Positions 63,419 to 64,000 of a stretch of DNA of 64,000 nt are shown here, piece after piece. The notes below the pieces were generated by a model that searched no databases, was not told the origin of the DNA, and saw only the letters and a list, made by a program, of their open reading frames with translations. The DNA is from Paulownia fortunei (taxonomy: Eukaryota; Streptophyta; Magnoliopsida; Lamiales; Paulowniaceae). How positions within the stretch are numbered: position 1 is the stretch's first letter; the number at the start of each line of letters is the position of its first letter. The stretch covers positions 23,553,210 through 23,617,209 of the forward strand of contig CM033110.1 of assembly GCA_019321725.1 (NCBI GenBank). The letters run 5' to 3'. The position numbers and the translations under genes are program-made.

Positions 63419-64000
63419 CTACAAGCAAACACATTCTCATATATGCTATTCTTTTAGAGTATAAAATATGGCAAATTAGGGAAGTAGTACAAATTTGCAC
63501 TTAAAGGGTGGTATACTCGCATACGCATGCATATTCAAATTAGTATACAAAAACATGGAATAAATGATAGACAAATATTAATGCATTTGACCTGATCCTT
63601 TACTGATGCGTTTGTCCCATCTTAAAAAGCACCCAAACATGGATCATATTAGACAACATTCGTGTTCCAACTTTTAATAAGGCCTTCAACCATCATGGAG
63701 ACACTAAAAAAGTTTAGGTATTTGACTATTTCTCTCAGGTATTCGAGGAATCAATGTTCAAGTACTCTGTAGTGCCAAAGCAAAATTAAATTTCAGCTTC
63801 CTACGATTCAGAAGGTTGTTACCAACTTGTTCTCTCTTAATATATTTTCGCTGTTTCCTACCATTACTTTACTATGTTCTAAGAAATTTGAGCTCTTACT
63901 ATCAAACTACTAGTGCATGATGCAAAAAGCAGAAAGAAGTAAATGATATAGTAGGCAGGCAATTTCTATGGCCTAATCCGTGCAACAACAAACATAGTCA
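63419..64000. other. Probable UVH3 intron, no exon seen
   Basis: Read on the minus strand, no open frame resembling the XPG nuclease domain was found up to the window edge. The next exon must leave two bases to complete the codon that starts the exon at 63418. Confidence 0.45.

Noticed and set aside
1..64000. CRISPR arrays, bacterial operons or phage-like systems
   Set aside because: Intron-rich plant genes throughout; no direct-repeat and spacer pattern and no prokaryotic gene organisation.

Overview
The window is nuclear DNA from a flowering plant, almost certainly a eudicot. It is AT-rich, its genes carry many GT-AG introns, microsatellites are common, and every recognisable gene is plant-type. 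I cannot name the species.

Layout, left to right. (1) 881-3509, + strand: a TBL/AXY4-type polysaccharide O-acetyltransferase. (2) 6326-6883, - strand: a 185-aa 2H phosphoesterase, RNA-ligase/cyclic-phosphodiesterase type. (3) 9474-13456, - strand: a complete ten-exon fatty-acid alpha-dioxygenase of 641 aa. (4) 16222-58123, - strand: six intact WAT1-related (UMAMIT, EamA/DMT) transporter genes at 16222-18895, 20980-23571, 26165-28609, 31956-35481, 48416-51159 and 53899-58123. All six share one seven-exon plan with exon lengths of about 197/66/114/~245/159/152/~150 nt. WAT1 relics lie at 36022-36100 and 58935-59189. (5) 60892-63418, - strand: the last three exons of a UVH3/XPG DNA-repair endonuclease whose 5' part lies beyond the right edge.

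From memory of the Arabidopsis map, the order TBL22/AXY4L (At3g28150), RNA ligase-like (At3g28140), WAT1 cluster (At3g28130 to At3g28050), UVH3 (At3g28030) is the same, so the window looks like an ancient conserved block. The alpha-dioxygenase is an extra gene inside it.

The last two WAT1 genes arose by a head-to-tail segmental duplication. The left copy (about 48020-53450) ends in a dead fragment of the UVH3 last exon (about 53268-53445), which places the breakpoint inside UVH3. The 12.9-kb spacer 35482-48415 has no intact gene. It holds a WAT1 exon relic, a four-copy tandem repeat, MITE-like repeats and one decayed exon I do not recognise (45781-46170). A 743-bp element with terminal inverted repeats and an 11-bp target duplication sits in intron 3 of the sixth WAT1 gene.

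All exon boundaries were read by eye from frame, GT-AG sites and family similarity. No search or transcript data were available.
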